NCBI RefSeq assembly: GCF_000421525.1
Contig: NZ_ATXE01000001.1
Location: 744,001-808,000, forward strand
Length of the DNA: 64,000 nt
DNA from: Aestuariimicrobium kwangyangense DSM 21549
GTDB taxonomy: Bacteria > Actinomycetota > Actinomycetes > Propionibacteriales > Propionibacteriaceae
Reading direction: 5' to 3'
Position numbers and translations under genes: made by a program. This document shows positions 33,511-43,428 of this stretch, in pieces. The number at the start of each line of letters is the position of its first letter. Positions within the stretch are counted from its first letter, which is position 1. The notes beneath the pieces were generated by a model, which did not search any database, had not been told where the DNA came from, and saw only the letters and a program-made list of their open reading frames with translations.

Positions 33511-34625
33511 AGCCTAGGCATGCGCCGCACGGTGCTGGGACTGCTGGACGCCTCGGTGGTGGGGGCGGGCACCCGAATCACCGAGAAGTGGCGGTCCTGC
33601 GCCAACCGCTCGGCACCCGGGTGTCGCTGGCGCAGCAGCGGAAGCCACGGCAGGTGGGTGTTGTGGACGAGCCAGAAGGCCCCTCCGGGCGCGAGGTGCG
33701 ATGGGGCCTCGTCCAGTAGATCTCGGGCGAAGGCGGAGTCCTTGGCCACACCCTGGTGGAACGGCGGGTTGCTGACGATCAGGTCGAACGGGTCACTCTC
33801 GCGCAGCACCTCGATGCCGTCTGCCCACAGCACCCGTGGCTGCGGTTGCCCCGGCGCCACGTTGGCCCGCAGGGTCTCGCGGGTGGCCGCTGCGCCCGCC
33901 CACGACAGGTCGACGGCGGTGACCTCGCACGAGGGCAGTGCGCGCATCAGCACCGCGGCGATGGTGCCGTTGCCCGACCCGACGTCGAGCACCCGCAGCG
34001 GCCGCGACCGGTCGGCTGCGTCGACCAGGATCTCGTCGAGTTGGGCGAGCAGCAGGCGCGTACCGGCGTCGAGCCTCGTCGTGCCGAACGTGCCTCCGTG
34101 GGCGACGATGGTGAGGCCGTCCCGGAGCGCCCGACGGGGCCATCGCGCCTCCGCGGGAACCCGCGGCTGGGAATGGGGCAACGAGGCGTGCAGCACGCGG
34201 TGCTTGTTGCGACCACGCGAGGCGTGCACCTCGCCGAACCATCGGCCGAGCACGTCGTTGAGCCGGTGGACGAGGTCTTTCTCGCGGCCCACCGCGGCGA
34301 TCTGCTGGACCCCGCAGTCCCAGGCCCAACCCACGTACTCGTCCCACTGGTCGAGCGAGGTGGGCAGGCGCAGCAGGGCGACCGAGGCGTCCACGGGCAT
34401 CCCGGGCTCGACGCGCGCGACCCCCGCCGGCAGACAGGCGTGCAGGTCGCCGCGGTCACAGAAGGCCGACACCTGATGGTCGGGGCTGAGCTGATCGGCG
34501 AGCAGTGGTTCATCGACGACCAGCACGCTGGACTGTGGGGGGAGCTCGACCTCGTCGAGGAGCAAGCGGGTGCCATGGTCGAGGGCGGGGGGGTCAGCGG
34601 GTGGGCGTGCGGGGTCGAGGGCCAT
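33507..34625 (-). CDS. Class I methyltransferase, RsmC/RlmG-like
   Basis: 372 residues from the ATG of MALDPARPPADPPAL; the upstream open frame is Pro/Ser-rich and probably not translated. The C-terminal half is a Rossmann methyltransferase: SAM motif I LRVLDVGSGNGTIAAVL (about residue 220), then the N-methyltransferase motif VSNPPFHQG, which marks enzymes that methylate exocyclic guanine amines in rRNA. The N-terminal half (RLLLDEVELPPQSSVLVVDE) is the degenerate duplicate domain seen in RsmC and RlmG. It is therefore a probable rRNA guanine-N2 methyltransferase; the exact base cannot be told. Coupled to serB by a GTGA overlap. Confidence 0.85.
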   Translation of the reverse strand: MALDPARPPADPPALDHGTRLLLDEVELPPQSSVLVVDEPLLADQLSPDHQVSAFCDRGDLHACLPAGVARVEPGMPVDASVALLRLPTSLDQWDEYVGWAWDCGVQQIAAVGREKDLVHRLNDVLGRWFGEVHASRGRNKHRVLHASLPHSQPRVPAEARWPRRALRDGLTIVAHGGTFGTTRLDAGTRLLLAQLDEILVDAADRSRPLRVLDVGSGNGTIAAVLMRALPSCEVTAVDLSWAGAAATRETLRANVAPGQPQPRVLWADGIEVLRESDPFDLIVSNPPFHQGVAKDSAFARDLLDEAPSHLAPGGAFWLVHNTHLPWLPLLRQRHPGAERLAQDRHFSVIRVPAPTTEASSSPSTVRRMPRL

Positions 34626-34789
34626 GCGGCCGAACGTACCGGTCGCTCTCGAGGGCGTCCGCCCGGACGGACCCGCGACCGGCTGCGGCCCCGGGAATCG
34701 TGACTGATCAGAGACCCACGTGGCACTGTGGCACGACACAATGGTTCCGCCCGTGGCCCGGGAGGAGCCGCAAGCCTGGAGGAGACCGT

Positions 34790-36214
34790 ATGCCGCAGCG
34801 TCACGCAGCCTGGCGAGCCACGTACACCCCGGGTCGCTGGGTGGTCCTGGCGGGTCCGAGCGCCCTGGTGATCCTGCAGCCCGCCCCGGCGCGCGTGTCG
34901 AACCTGCTCAACAGCATCTGGGACTCGGTGGTCGACGCATCGTCCATCGACGACCTCGTCACCCGCATGGCCAGCTTCGGTATCGAACGGATGGGACATT
35001 TCGCGGCCTTCAGCTGGGACGAGAACGGCATGCACTCGCTGTGCCGGGGCAAGATCTCCGTGATCGACCCCCGCACCGGTGACCTGCTCAACACGGGCGA
35101 GGGGATGGTCACCTGGCGTGAGGTCGGCATCTCGGTCGACCTCGTGCGTGTCGACATGGAGCCGGTCGACCAGGAGTCCGAACTCCAGCTGCCGCTCATG
35201 GTCGGGGCCGTGACTGCGTCGGCGATCGTCCTGGACGCAACCGGCACCGTGCGGGCGAGGTTCCCGTCGGTGGTGTCCCCCGAGCAGCAGCCGGTTCCCG
35301 AGGCAGAACCCGAGCCAGAACCTCAGCCCGAACCCGAGCGCGCACCCGAGCCAGAATCTGCACCTGAGCCAGAACCCCAGCCCGAGCCAGAACCAGAACC
35401 GCGCCCCGATCCGCCGACACCCTTCGGCCAGCAGGCCCAGCCGCGTCCGTTCGGTGCCCCGGCGCCCTTCCCCGCGCCACCGACTGCACCGCTGCCCGCC
35501 GTTGTTCCTGCAGCACCCGCCACGGCGGCCCCTGTGCCGGAGCCGACCGTCGCGCTGGACGTGGCAAGCCTGGGCGAGGCAACCGGGCCGACGGAACCAA
35601 CCGCGCCGGTGGAGTCAGCTCCGGCGGCGCCAGCACCGGTGGGGGCCGGCTGGGCCCCGCGGATCGGGCACGCCGAGGAGGACTCCCAGGACGGCGACAC
35701 CATCTTCGTCACCGGCATCGCGGCCACCCACAAACCCGGTGCCGGCACCCGCGGTGACGAGGGCCTGGTGCTGGCCTCGGTGTGCGCGGCCGGTCACCCC
35801 AACCCGCCCGGTAGCCAGCGCTGCCGTCTCTGCCCTGCCCCCGTGGCCCCCCAGAACCAGCGCCTGGTGAGTCGTCCCAGTCTCGCGACGTTGGTCTCGT
35901 CCGCCGGTGACCGCCTCGAGGTGGTCGGGGCCGTCGTGATCGGACGAGCACCGTCCACGGCCGGGCACGAGGCTGGTGCGACCACCCTGAGGGTCCCGTC
36001 CCCCTCGAGCGACATCAGCCGCAACCACCTGCTGGTCGCGCCTCGTGAGTGGAACCTGGTGGCCACCGACCTGCACTCCACCAACGGCACCATCGTCCGG
36101 CACGGTCACGACGCCCCGATTCGTCTGAACCCGGGGGAGGGTGTGACGATCGGGGTGGGAGATCTGCTCGACCTGGGTGACGGAGTGAGCATCCGAGTCG
36201 AACCCCCGACCTGA
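34790..36214 (+). CDS. FHA-domain protein with zinc-ribbon-like and acidic linker
   Basis: 474 residues from the ATG of MPQRHAAWRATYTPG, preceded by GGAGGAG at 34778-34784. Residues 1-165 form a globular domain (WVVLAGPSALVILQP) I do not recognise. Residues about 170-215 are a Pro-Glu repeat (EPEPEPQPEPE) followed by a Pro/Ala-rich linker. Near residue 325 a small Cys-containing segment, CAAGHPNPPGSQRCRLC, looks like a zinc ribbon. The C-terminal 100 residues are an FHA domain with VVIGRAPST, the conserved ISRNH and LHSTNGTIV, the phosphothreonine-binding signature. The protein has no membrane segment. It opens the Ig/MoxR/DUF58/transglutaminase cluster, 26 bp before the giant gene, and likely recruits a Thr-phosphorylated partner. 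Confidence 0.88.
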   Translation: MPQRHAAWRATYTPGRWVVLAGPSALVILQPAPARVSNLLNSIWDSVVDASSIDDLVTRMASFGIERMGHFAAFSWDENGMHSLCRGKISVIDPRTGDLLNTGEGMVTWREVGISVDLVRVDMEPVDQESELQLPLMVGAVTASAIVLDATGTVRARFPSVVSPEQQPVPEAEPEPEPQPEPERAPEPESAPEPEPQPEPEPEPRPDPPTPFGQQAQPRPFGAPAPFPAPPTAPLPAVVPAAPATAAPVPEPTVALDVASLGEATGPTEPTAPVESAPAAPAPVGAGWAPRIGHAEEDSQDGDTIFVTGIAATHKPGAGTRGDEGLVLASVCAAGHPNPPGSQRCRLCPAPVAPQNQRLVSRPSLATLVSSAGDRLEVVGAVVIGRAPSTAGHEAGATTLRVPSPSSDISRNHLLVAPREWNLVATDLHSTNGTIVRHGHDAPIRLNPGEGVTIGVGDLLDLGDGVSIRVEPPT

Positions 36215-36240
36215 ACCGATGTCGACCGCAGCGAGACGCC

Positions 36241-39200
36241 ATGGCCGCCCATGACCGCACCCTGATCGACTCCCGGCTGCTCCGCCGAGCGGCCCGGGGG
36301 TTCCGTCGTGTGTGGGGTGCGCTGCTGGTCCTGGTGCTCGCCCTGGGGATCAGCATCGCTGCGTGGCTCCTGCCGGGGCTGAAGATCCGCGACCTGCATC
36401 TCAACGAGGGTTCGATCTTCGCGGTCAACACCTCCCAGTCGTTGGTGGGCAACCTCAACCTGCAGTCGGACGACCTGACCAACGCCGCACCCGTGGGGGC
36501 GGCCAACTACCAGGTGATGCAGGACGAGACCACGGTCATCGTCCGCTCGACCAGCCCGAACCAGCTGTCGGCCTACGACCCGGCGCGCAACCAGATCGGC
36601 AGCCCCGTGACGCTGCCGCCGAACTCCGTGGTCGCCTATGGTGCGCGCGTGCTGGCCGTTGCCAACCCCGACAACGGCAGGGTCTGGTACGGCAGCGTCG
36701 ACGAGATGCTGCAGACCGACTTCCAGCAGGCCAAGGCCCAACTCGAGGTGGGCGACCAGGGCACGGCCACGGTCACCGCCACCGGGCATGTGATCGGACT
36801 GTCGGTGGCCTCCTCCCGGTTGGTGCGCCCCGACCGGACCACGGTGCAGCTGCCGTGGACGCTCGACCCTGCCGCCGACGTGCAGCTCAGCGCCGTGGGC
36901 GAGAAGGCGGTCGTGCTCGACCGCACCAGCCAGCAGATCTGGGTCGAGGGCACCGACCGCCCGCGTGCCGTCGACGCCGGTTCGACGGCCCAGTTGCCGC
37001 GCCCCACCGCCGACCTCTCCGGGTTCGACGGTGCCGAAGCGGTCTACGCCACCCGCGCGGGTCTGATCGCCCTCACCAGGAACGGTGCCCGCTCGCTCTC
37101 GGGGCTGGTCAACCAGGCCCCGATCGTGCCGGTGGTCGTGGGCTCGTGCGTGCACGGGGTGTTCGGGTCGCAGTACGTCCGTCGATGCATGGGTGACCCC
37201 CGACCCACGGTGCGGACGATCCCCGAACTGCCCTCGGGAGCAGACCTGAGTCTGCTCGACAACCGCGGGGCAACGGTGCTCAACGACTCGGCCACGGGCT
37301 ACATCTGGCTGGTCGACAAGGACCTGAAGCTGATCAAGGACTGGACGAGGGTGGCGCCCCCCGACAAGCGCTCCGACCAGGACTCCGACCAACTCGAGCA
37401 GATCGTCAACCTCGACCGCAGCAAGCCCAACCAGCCACCGATCGCACGCAACGACCTGGGCCTGACTGCCCGGGTCGGCCGCTCGACGGTGCTGCCCCTG
37501 CTCGACAACGACTCCGACCCTGACGGCGACATCCTCACCATCCTCGGACCACCCAAGGTGTCCGGGGCCTCACTGGAGCTGATCCAGGGCGGTACCGGCA
37601 TCCAGGTCACGCTGCCTGCCGGGGCCACCCAGCCGGTCGAGTTCAACTACACGATCTCGGACGGACGAGGCAAGACCGCCACCGCCCGGGCGCAGGTGAA
37701 GCCCATCCCGGCCGACCAGAGCGTCTCGAACCAACTGCCCCAGCACTTCCGGCCCACGGTGAAGTTGCGGGTCAACTCCGGCCAGAGCGCCACCAAGCGG
37801 GTGCTGCTGGACTGGCGCGACCCCGATGGGGACGACATGATCCTGCTGGGCGCCAAGGTCGAGGGTCTCGACGACGAGGTGACGTTCACCTCCGACGGCA
37901 CCGTCACGTTCCAGGACGCGGGCAAGACCACCGGTCTGAAGAAGATCGAACTGACGGTGTCCGACGGCAATCCTGCGGGCAGGACCACGGTCTCGGAACT
38001 CCTGGTCGAGGTGATCAAGGACAAGATCGTCCCGCCCATCGCCAACGGCGACCAGGTGGCCACCCGGGTGGGCAACGAGATCACCGTCGACCCGCTGGCC
38101 AATGACGTGGGCAACAACCTCACGCTGCGCGAGCCGACCCTGGAGGGCTCGTCCAAGAACGCCACCCTGACGCCCAACCACCAGGACAACACGTTCAGGT
38201 TCAAGGCCTCGGTCGAGGGCACCTACTACGTGCAGTACAAGGCCAGCAACGGACCCTTCGACACCGGCCTGGTGCGGATCGACGTGGCGGGCGCGACCAG
38301 TCAGAACTCGCGCCCGGTCGCCGCCCGTGATGTCGTCCTGCTGCCTCCGGGAGGTTCGGCGCTCGTCGACCCCCTGCTGAACGACTCGGACGCCGACGGC
38401 GACGTGTTGGTGCTGCAGACGGTCTCGTCCGATCCCGACCTGAAGATCGTGATGGAGCAGCGCCGCTACCTGACCGTCACTGCGGAGCGCACCCCCGACA
38501 AGCCCGTCACCCTCACCTACCGGGTCTCGGACGGAACCTTCACCGCCGACGGCACCATCGTGGTGATCCCCACCAAGCTGGTGGGCAGCCAGAAGCCGCA
38601 GGCCGAACGCGACCGGGTCAAGGCCAGGGCAGGCTCGATCGTCACCATCAACCCGCTCGACAACGACTCGTCCCCGATCGGGCTGCCGTTGAGCGTCGAC
38701 AAGATCGTCGAGGGTCCACGCGGGCGGGCCTGGGTGGACGGCGACAAGATCCGGGTGTCGGTTCCCCCCACCTCGACCGGTGTGGGGCTGACCTACCAGA
38801 TCAAGGACTCCGACGGCCAGACGGCTTCGTCGACGATCGAGATCTCCGTGGTCTCGACCGACGCCCAGAACGAGGCACCCCAACCCGTGTCGGTCGAGGC
38901 CAGGGTGCTGGCCGGCACGTCGAATCGCATCCTGATCCCGCTCGACGGCATCGACAACAACGGTGATCCGGTGCGCCTGCTCGGGCTCGATGCGGGGCCC
39001 CGGCTGGGCCGGGTGACCGCCGTGGGTGACCACTACCTCACCTATCAGGCCTTCCCGACCTCGCAGGGCACCGACGCGTTCCGCTACAGCGTGGTCGACT
39101 CCTACGGGGCGGTCGGGGTCGGCGAGGTGCGAGTGGGGGTCGCTCCGTCGGTGGGCGCCAATGCCCAACCGGTCGGCACCGACGACTCCATCACCGTGCG

Positions 39201-42200
39201 CCCGGGGCGTCCCGTGCACCTGCTGCTGCTCGGCAACGACTACGACCCAGACGGCGACAACTTCGGGTTCGCGGCTCGCAACCCGATCGACCTGCGCATC
39301 CCCACGAAGGTCGTCAACCGCAACGCCATCACCTTCACCGCACCGAAGCAGGTGGGCCAGGTGCCCGGCAAGTACTACCTGCAGGATGCCCGCGGGGCCA
39401 CGGGTTCGGGCACCATCACCGTCGACGTGCGCTCCGATGCCCGCAACCTGCAGCCGGTGGCCGTCGATGACCAGGTCGACGTGGCCGAGATCATCGACAA
39501 GGACTACATCGAGGCTGCCGTCCTCAAGAACGACTACGACCCCGACGGGTCGGCCAACCGCCTCACCGTGACGGTGCCGCCCCAGGAGGGTGTCGAGGCG
39601 ACCGCGACGCCCGGCCGCCAGACGATCCGGGTCAAGGTGGCCGACAACGCCCAACAGGTTCGCTACACCATCACCGATGCCGAGGGGGCGGCCGCGACAG
39701 CCATCGTCAACGTCCCCGGACGAAACGACGTCGTCCCGCGGCTCAAGGACCCCAGCACCGCCCTGCAGGTGGTCGCCGGCCAGCGCACGACGCTCGACCT
39801 GAACGGTCTGGTCAAGGGGACCAACGGACGACGGGTGCGGCTCACCTCGGTCGACCGGGTCTACCGCACCAACGGCGAGGTCATCCCCTCGGTCGACACG
39901 ATCGACTGGACACCGGCGATCGAGTACGCCGGTCCAGCCGCCATCGTGTTCGAGGTGATGGACGACGTGCCCGCCGGTGACAAGAGCGCCAAGCGTGCGG
40001 TCATCTCGATCCCGGTGACCGTCAAGCCGGCCCCGAACCTGTCGGAGACCGACCGCAAGAAGCAGCAGCGGCTGGAGCAGCCACCACAACTGCGGGGGGA
40101 ACCGCCGGTGCTGGAGGTCGGCCAGGGCGAACCCGAGGAACGCATCGACCTGGCTGGGTTCTGGGTCGACCCCAACGGTCAGGACTTCCACTTCGAGAAC
40201 TGGCGGGTCGCCTCCGGGTCGGGCATCAGCTGGCGAGCGGACGAGTCACGGTCGAGCATCTACGCTGCCGCTCCCGTGCAGACCAAACCGGGCACGTCGA
40301 TGAAACTGCGTGGCACCGTCGTCGATGCCGCGGGCTCGACGGTCGGCGCTGAACTCACCATCCGCGTGATCGGGTCGACCCGTCCTCGGCCCACGGCCGC
40401 CAATGACGTGGTCGACGACGCGAACGCCGGGCAGGAGCGCGCCGTCTCGGTGCTCGCCAACGACAAGTCGAACCTGCTCAACAACACCAGCCTGAAGCTG
40501 GTCAGCACCGCGGTCGAGGCCGGGCAGGGCACGGCCCGGGTGAGCGGTGACCAGGTGCTCGTGAGACCCGCTGACGGATTCGTCGGCACCATGACGGTGC
40601 GCTACACCATCGTCGATGCCACGGATGACCCCTCGCGGCAGTCGGACGGCCGCATCAGGCTGACCGTGCGGGCGGCACCCGGGGAACCGGGCACGCCGCG
40701 TGGGGACTCGGTCGGTGACGGCAAGGTGGTGCTGGTCTGGACCGACGGTGCGGCGAACGGGCTTCCCATCGACAAGCGAGTGGTCCACGGGTCCGCGCCC
40801 GGCGGTGCGGCGGTGGAACAGTCCTGCGGTGCCAACACCTGCACCGTCACCGGGCTCACCAACGGTCGCGACTACACCTTCACCGTCACCCAGTACAACC
40901 AACTGGGGTCGGCCACCTCGCGGCCGTCGGCCACCCTTCGGCCGGACGTGAAGCCCGAGACGATGAGCCCGCCGCAGGTGCAGTTCGACGACCGGGCACT
41001 CAAGCTGAACTGGGCAACCGGGGTCACCCGGGGTTCGCCCATCGTCGAGTACCGCGTGACCCTGCTGGGCACCACCCAGACCATGACCACCAAGGGCACC
41101 TCGCTGACCTGGCCCAACCTCGAGAACGGCAAGGACTACCAGTTCACGGTGGCCGCCTCGAACCGCCGCGCCGATGCCGGCCCCGCAGACCCCACGGGGT
41201 GGTCGGACGAATCCGAGGCCTCGACCCCCGAACACCCCACGGGTGCACCACCGGCTCCGACAGCGGTGGTCGCCCGCGACACCGGCTCGGCGACCGGCGG
41301 CGAGGTCGAGGTCAGCTGGCAGGCGCCCGACGTGCCCTCACCGGCCAACCGCGACGCGGTGCAATACCTCGTCTACGCCAACGGCAAGCTGATCAGCGGG
41401 GCCGACCCGATCAACGGCACCAGCCTGTTGTTCCGCGAGGCCCAGAACGGCACCGGCTACACGTTCACGGTGCGCGGCAAGACCCGCTACCAGCAGCCCG
41501 GCCCCGAGAGTGCCCCGTCGGAGTCGGTCACCCCCTTCGGCAGGCCGGGACGACTCGTCGGCGCCAACATCGTCGGCCACGACCGCTACGTCACCGTGGT
41601 GTTGCCGAACTCCCTGCCCGAGAACGGCAGACCGATCGACCGGGTCTTCGGTGAACTGACCGACCTCGGGGGGCGCTATGACTCGGTTCCGTTCGATCTC
41701 AAGGTCGTCAACGGCCAGGTGCAGGGGTCCATCCGGACGCCCAAGAACGGCCCGCTGTACTACCTGGTCATCTCGGCGTCCGCCGGTGGCAAGGACTCCG
41801 TCGAGCCGGGAGGCACGAACTCGGTGCGCACCGTGGGCTCGCCCCTGTCACCGGCGGTGATCTCCCGTGGGGTGGTCCAGGGTGACCAGAACCTGCCGAC
41901 GATCTCGGTCGAGGTCTCGGTGCCCTATGACTTCGCCGACAGTACGGGTCGCTACAGCAACGGCAACCTGGTCAACGACCTGACCGTCAGGGTCACCAGC
42001 GTCAACGGTCCGGGCACCCAGGCCGGCAACGAAGTCAGGCGCTGGACGAAGACCTACGGCAATGACCCGGGCACGGTGACGGCGTCGATCGTGAACACCG
42101 ACGTGTCGACGACCAAGACCTTCCAGCCCCCCATCCACTATGTCGAGAAGGCCGACTCGCTCGACGTCAGCGTGGTCGGCTGGCTCGGCGGGGGAGCCAC

Positions 42201-42378
42201 CTGCTCGGTGCGCGACGGCTACCTCGGCCTCGAACACATCAGCAACGACGGCACGGTGACCTACCAGCGTGCTCCGACCCCACCGGGCCAGACGGCGCCA
42301 CCGACCGCCGGCCCCTTCAGCATCCGCTGCAGCGAGGACGGCTTCGGCACCGTGGTGGCCCAACTGAACGGCCCCTGA
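36241..42378 (+). CDS. Giant membrane-anchored Ig-like/FN3 repeat protein
   Basis: 2045 residues. A basic N-terminus and one membrane helix (VWGALLVLVLALGISIAAWL, about residues 20-40) place the remainder outside. Residues 45-395 look like beta-propeller blades. From about 398 to 1477 there are about ten cadherin/Ig-like repeats of 90-105 residues with cores such as PLLDNDSDPDGDILTI and LLLGNDYDPDGDNF; these Asp-rich turns probably bind calcium. Three fibronectin type III domains follow (about 1480-1765, for example TVTGLTNGRDYTFTVTQYN) and a C-terminal domain of 280 residues. It is the counterpart of the FN3 protein of bifidobacterial PFNA clusters. Likely an extracellular sensor or adhesin working with the MoxR/DUF58/transglutaminase genes next to it. 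Confidence 0.9.
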   Translation: MAAHDRTLIDSRLLRRAARGFRRVWGALLVLVLALGISIAAWLLPGLKIRDLHLNEGSIFAVNTSQSLVGNLNLQSDDLTNAAPVGAANYQVMQDETTVIVRSTSPNQLSAYDPARNQIGSPVTLPPNSVVAYGARVLAVANPDNGRVWYGSVDEMLQTDFQQAKAQLEVGDQGTATVTATGHVIGLSVASSRLVRPDRTTVQLPWTLDPAADVQLSAVGEKAVVLDRTSQQIWVEGTDRPRAVDAGSTAQLPRPTADLSGFDGAEAVYATRAGLIALTRNGARSLSGLVNQAPIVPVVVGSCVHGVFGSQYVRRCMGDPRPTVRTIPELPSGADLSLLDNRGATVLNDSATGYIWLVDKDLKLIKDWTRVAPPDKRSDQDSDQLEQIVNLDRSKPNQPPIARNDLGLTARVGRSTVLPLLDNDSDPDGDILTILGPPKVSGASLELIQGGTGIQVTLPAGATQPVEFNYTISDGRGKTATARAQVKPIPADQSVSNQLPQHFRPTVKLRVNSGQSATKRVLLDWRDPDGDDMILLGAKVEGLDDEVTFTSDGTVTFQDAGKTTGLKKIELTVSDGNPAGRTTVSELLVEVIKDKIVPPIANGDQVATRVGNEITVDPLANDVGNNLTLREPTLEGSSKNATLTPNHQDNTFRFKASVEGTYYVQYKASNGPFDTGLVRIDVAGATSQNSRPVAARDVVLLPPGGSALVDPLLNDSDADGDVLVLQTVSSDPDLKIVMEQRRYLTVTAERTPDKPVTLTYRVSDGTFTADGTIVVIPTKLVGSQKPQAERDRVKARAGSIVTINPLDNDSSPIGLPLSVDKIVEGPRGRAWVDGDKIRVSVPPTSTGVGLTYQIKDSDGQTASSTIEISVVSTDAQNEAPQPVSVEARVLAGTSNRILIPLDGIDNNGDPVRLLGLDAGPRLGRVTAVGDHYLTYQAFPTSQGTDAFRYSVVDSYGAVGVGEVRVGVAPSVGANAQPVGTDDSITVRPGRPVHLLLLGNDYDPDGDNFGFAARNPIDLRIPTKVVNRNAITFTAPKQVGQVPGKYYLQDARGATGSGTITVDVRSDARNLQPVAVDDQVDVAEIIDKDYIEAAVLKNDYDPDGSANRLTVTVPPQEGVEATATPGRQTIRVKVADNAQQVRYTITDAEGAAATAIVNVPGRNDVVPRLKDPSTALQVVAGQRTTLDLNGLVKGTNGRRVRLTSVDRVYRTNGEVIPSVDTIDWTPAIEYAGPAAIVFEVMDDVPAGDKSAKRAVISIPVTVKPAPNLSETDRKKQQRLEQPPQLRGEPPVLEVGQGEPEERIDLAGFWVDPNGQDFHFENWRVASGSGISWRADESRSSIYAAAPVQTKPGTSMKLRGTVVDAAGSTVGAELTIRVIGSTRPRPTAANDVVDDANAGQERAVSVLANDKSNLLNNTSLKLVSTAVEAGQGTARVSGDQVLVRPADGFVGTMTVRYTIVDATDDPSRQSDGRIRLTVRAAPGEPGTPRGDSVGDGKVVLVWTDGAANGLPIDKRVVHGSAPGGAAVEQSCGANTCTVTGLTNGRDYTFTVTQYNQLGSATSRPSATLRPDVKPETMSPPQVQFDDRALKLNWATGVTRGSPIVEYRVTLLGTTQTMTTKGTSLTWPNLENGKDYQFTVAASNRRADAGPADPTGWSDESEASTPEHPTGAPPAPTAVVARDTGSATGGEVEVSWQAPDVPSPANRDAVQYLVYANGKLISGADPINGTSLLFREAQNGTGYTFTVRGKTRYQQPGPESAPSESVTPFGRPGRLVGANIVGHDRYVTVVLPNSLPENGRPIDRVFGELTDLGGRYDSVPFDLKVVNGQVQGSIRTPKNGPLYYLVISASAGGKDSVEPGGTNSVRTVGSPLSPAVISRGVVQGDQNLPTISVEVSVPYDFADSTGRYSNGNLVNDLTVRVTSVNGPGTQAGNEVRRWTKTYGNDPGTVTASIVNTDVSTTKTFQPPIHYVEKADSLDVSVVGWLGGGATCSVRDGYLGLEHISNDGTVTYQRAPTPPGQTAPPTAGPFSIRCSEDGFGTVVAQLNGP

Positions 42379-42451
42379 CCACGTCCCCTCGTGACGGCAC
42401 CCCACGACCCCTCCGACGACCCCCACCGAGCAGCAGAGCAAGGACACCCCC

Positions 42452-43423
42452 ATGGCCATCACCCCCGACCAGGTCGCCTGGTTCTCCGAGACCTTCGGCA
42501 ACGTCGTCCACAACGTCGAGCGCGTCATCATCGGCAAGACAGAGGCGATCAGGCTGGCCGTGACCTGCATGATCGCGGAGGGCCACCTGCTGCTCGAGGA
42601 CTACCCGGGCACCGGCAAGACGACCTTGGCCCGGGCCCTGGCCCAGTCGGTCGAGGGCACGTCCAGCCGCATCCAGTTCACTCCCGACCTGCTGCCCTCC
42701 GATGTCACCGGCGTCACGATCTACGACCAGAAGTCGGGGGAGTTCGAGTTCCACCAGGGGCCCATCTTCGCCTCGGTGGTGCTGGCCGACGAGATCAACC
42801 GGGCCTCGCCCAAGACCCAGTCGGCGCTCCTCGAGGTGATGGAGGAGAGCAGGGTCACCGTCGACGGCAAGACCTACTCGGCGGGGAGCCCGTTCATGGT
42901 GATCGCCACCCAGAACCCCATCGAACAGGCTGGTACCTACCGGTTGCCCGAGGCCCAGCTCGACCGGTTCCTGATGAAGACAACCCTCGGCTACCCCGAC
43001 CGCGAGGGCACCCTGCGCATCCTCGCCCAGGGAGGAACCCGGCCCAGGTCGGCGGCCCTGTCTGCGGTCATCACCTCGCAGGCGGTGGCGGAACTGAGCC
43101 AACTCGCGGCAGCGGTGCACATCGAGCCCTCGGTGCTCGACTACATCGCCCGTCTGGTCGAGGAGACCAGGCACACCGCCGACGTACGGCTGGGTGTCTC
43201 GATCCGCGGGGCGCTCGCGCTGGTGCGCACCTCCCGGGTGTGGGCCGCCTCGCAGGGTCGCCACTTCGTGGTGCCCGACGACGTCAAGATGCTGGCGGTG
43301 CCCTGCCTCAGCCACCGCATCATCCTCGACCCGGAGAGCGAGTTCAACGGGGTCACCGCCGCCGACGTGATGGCGCGCGTGATCGGTACCGTCCAGCCGC
43401 CCACCGAGCGCGCCTCGGCCTGA
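42452..43423 (+). CDS. MoxR-family AAA+ ATPase
   Basis: 323 residues. This cytoplasmic AAA+ chaperone has Walker A EDYPGTGKTTLARAL (about residue 50), Walker B VLADEINRASPKTQ, sensor segment VIATQNPIEQAGTYRLPEAQ and the arginine-finger region LDRFLMKTTLGYP. The C-terminal lid is SVLDYIARLVEETRH. MoxR proteins next to DUF58 genes are thought to remodel or activate membrane or periplasmic complexes using ATP. The start ATG has AAGGAC upstream, and the DUF58 gene begins six bases after its stop, so the two are cotranslated in close succession. Confidence 0.94.
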   Translation: MAITPDQVAWFSETFGNVVHNVERVIIGKTEAIRLAVTCMIAEGHLLLEDYPGTGKTTLARALAQSVEGTSSRIQFTPDLLPSDVTGVTIYDQKSGEFEFHQGPIFASVVLADEINRASPKTQSALLEVMEESRVTVDGKTYSAGSPFMVIATQNPIEQAGTYRLPEAQLDRFLMKTTLGYPDREGTLRILAQGGTRPRSAALSAVITSQAVAELSQLAAAVHIEPSVLDYIARLVEETRHTADVRLGVSIRGALALVRTSRVWAASQGRHFVVPDDVKMLAVPCLSHRIILDPESEFNGVTAADVMARVIGTVQPPTERASA

Positions 43424-43428
43424 ACCGC

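Noticed and set aside
37570-40191. 873-codon open frame antisense to the giant Ig protein
   Set aside because: It lies opposite a gene with clear domain structure; its His/Arg/Val/Gly/Asp-rich translation is the usual shadow of high-GC codon bias, and it has no motif or ribosome site.
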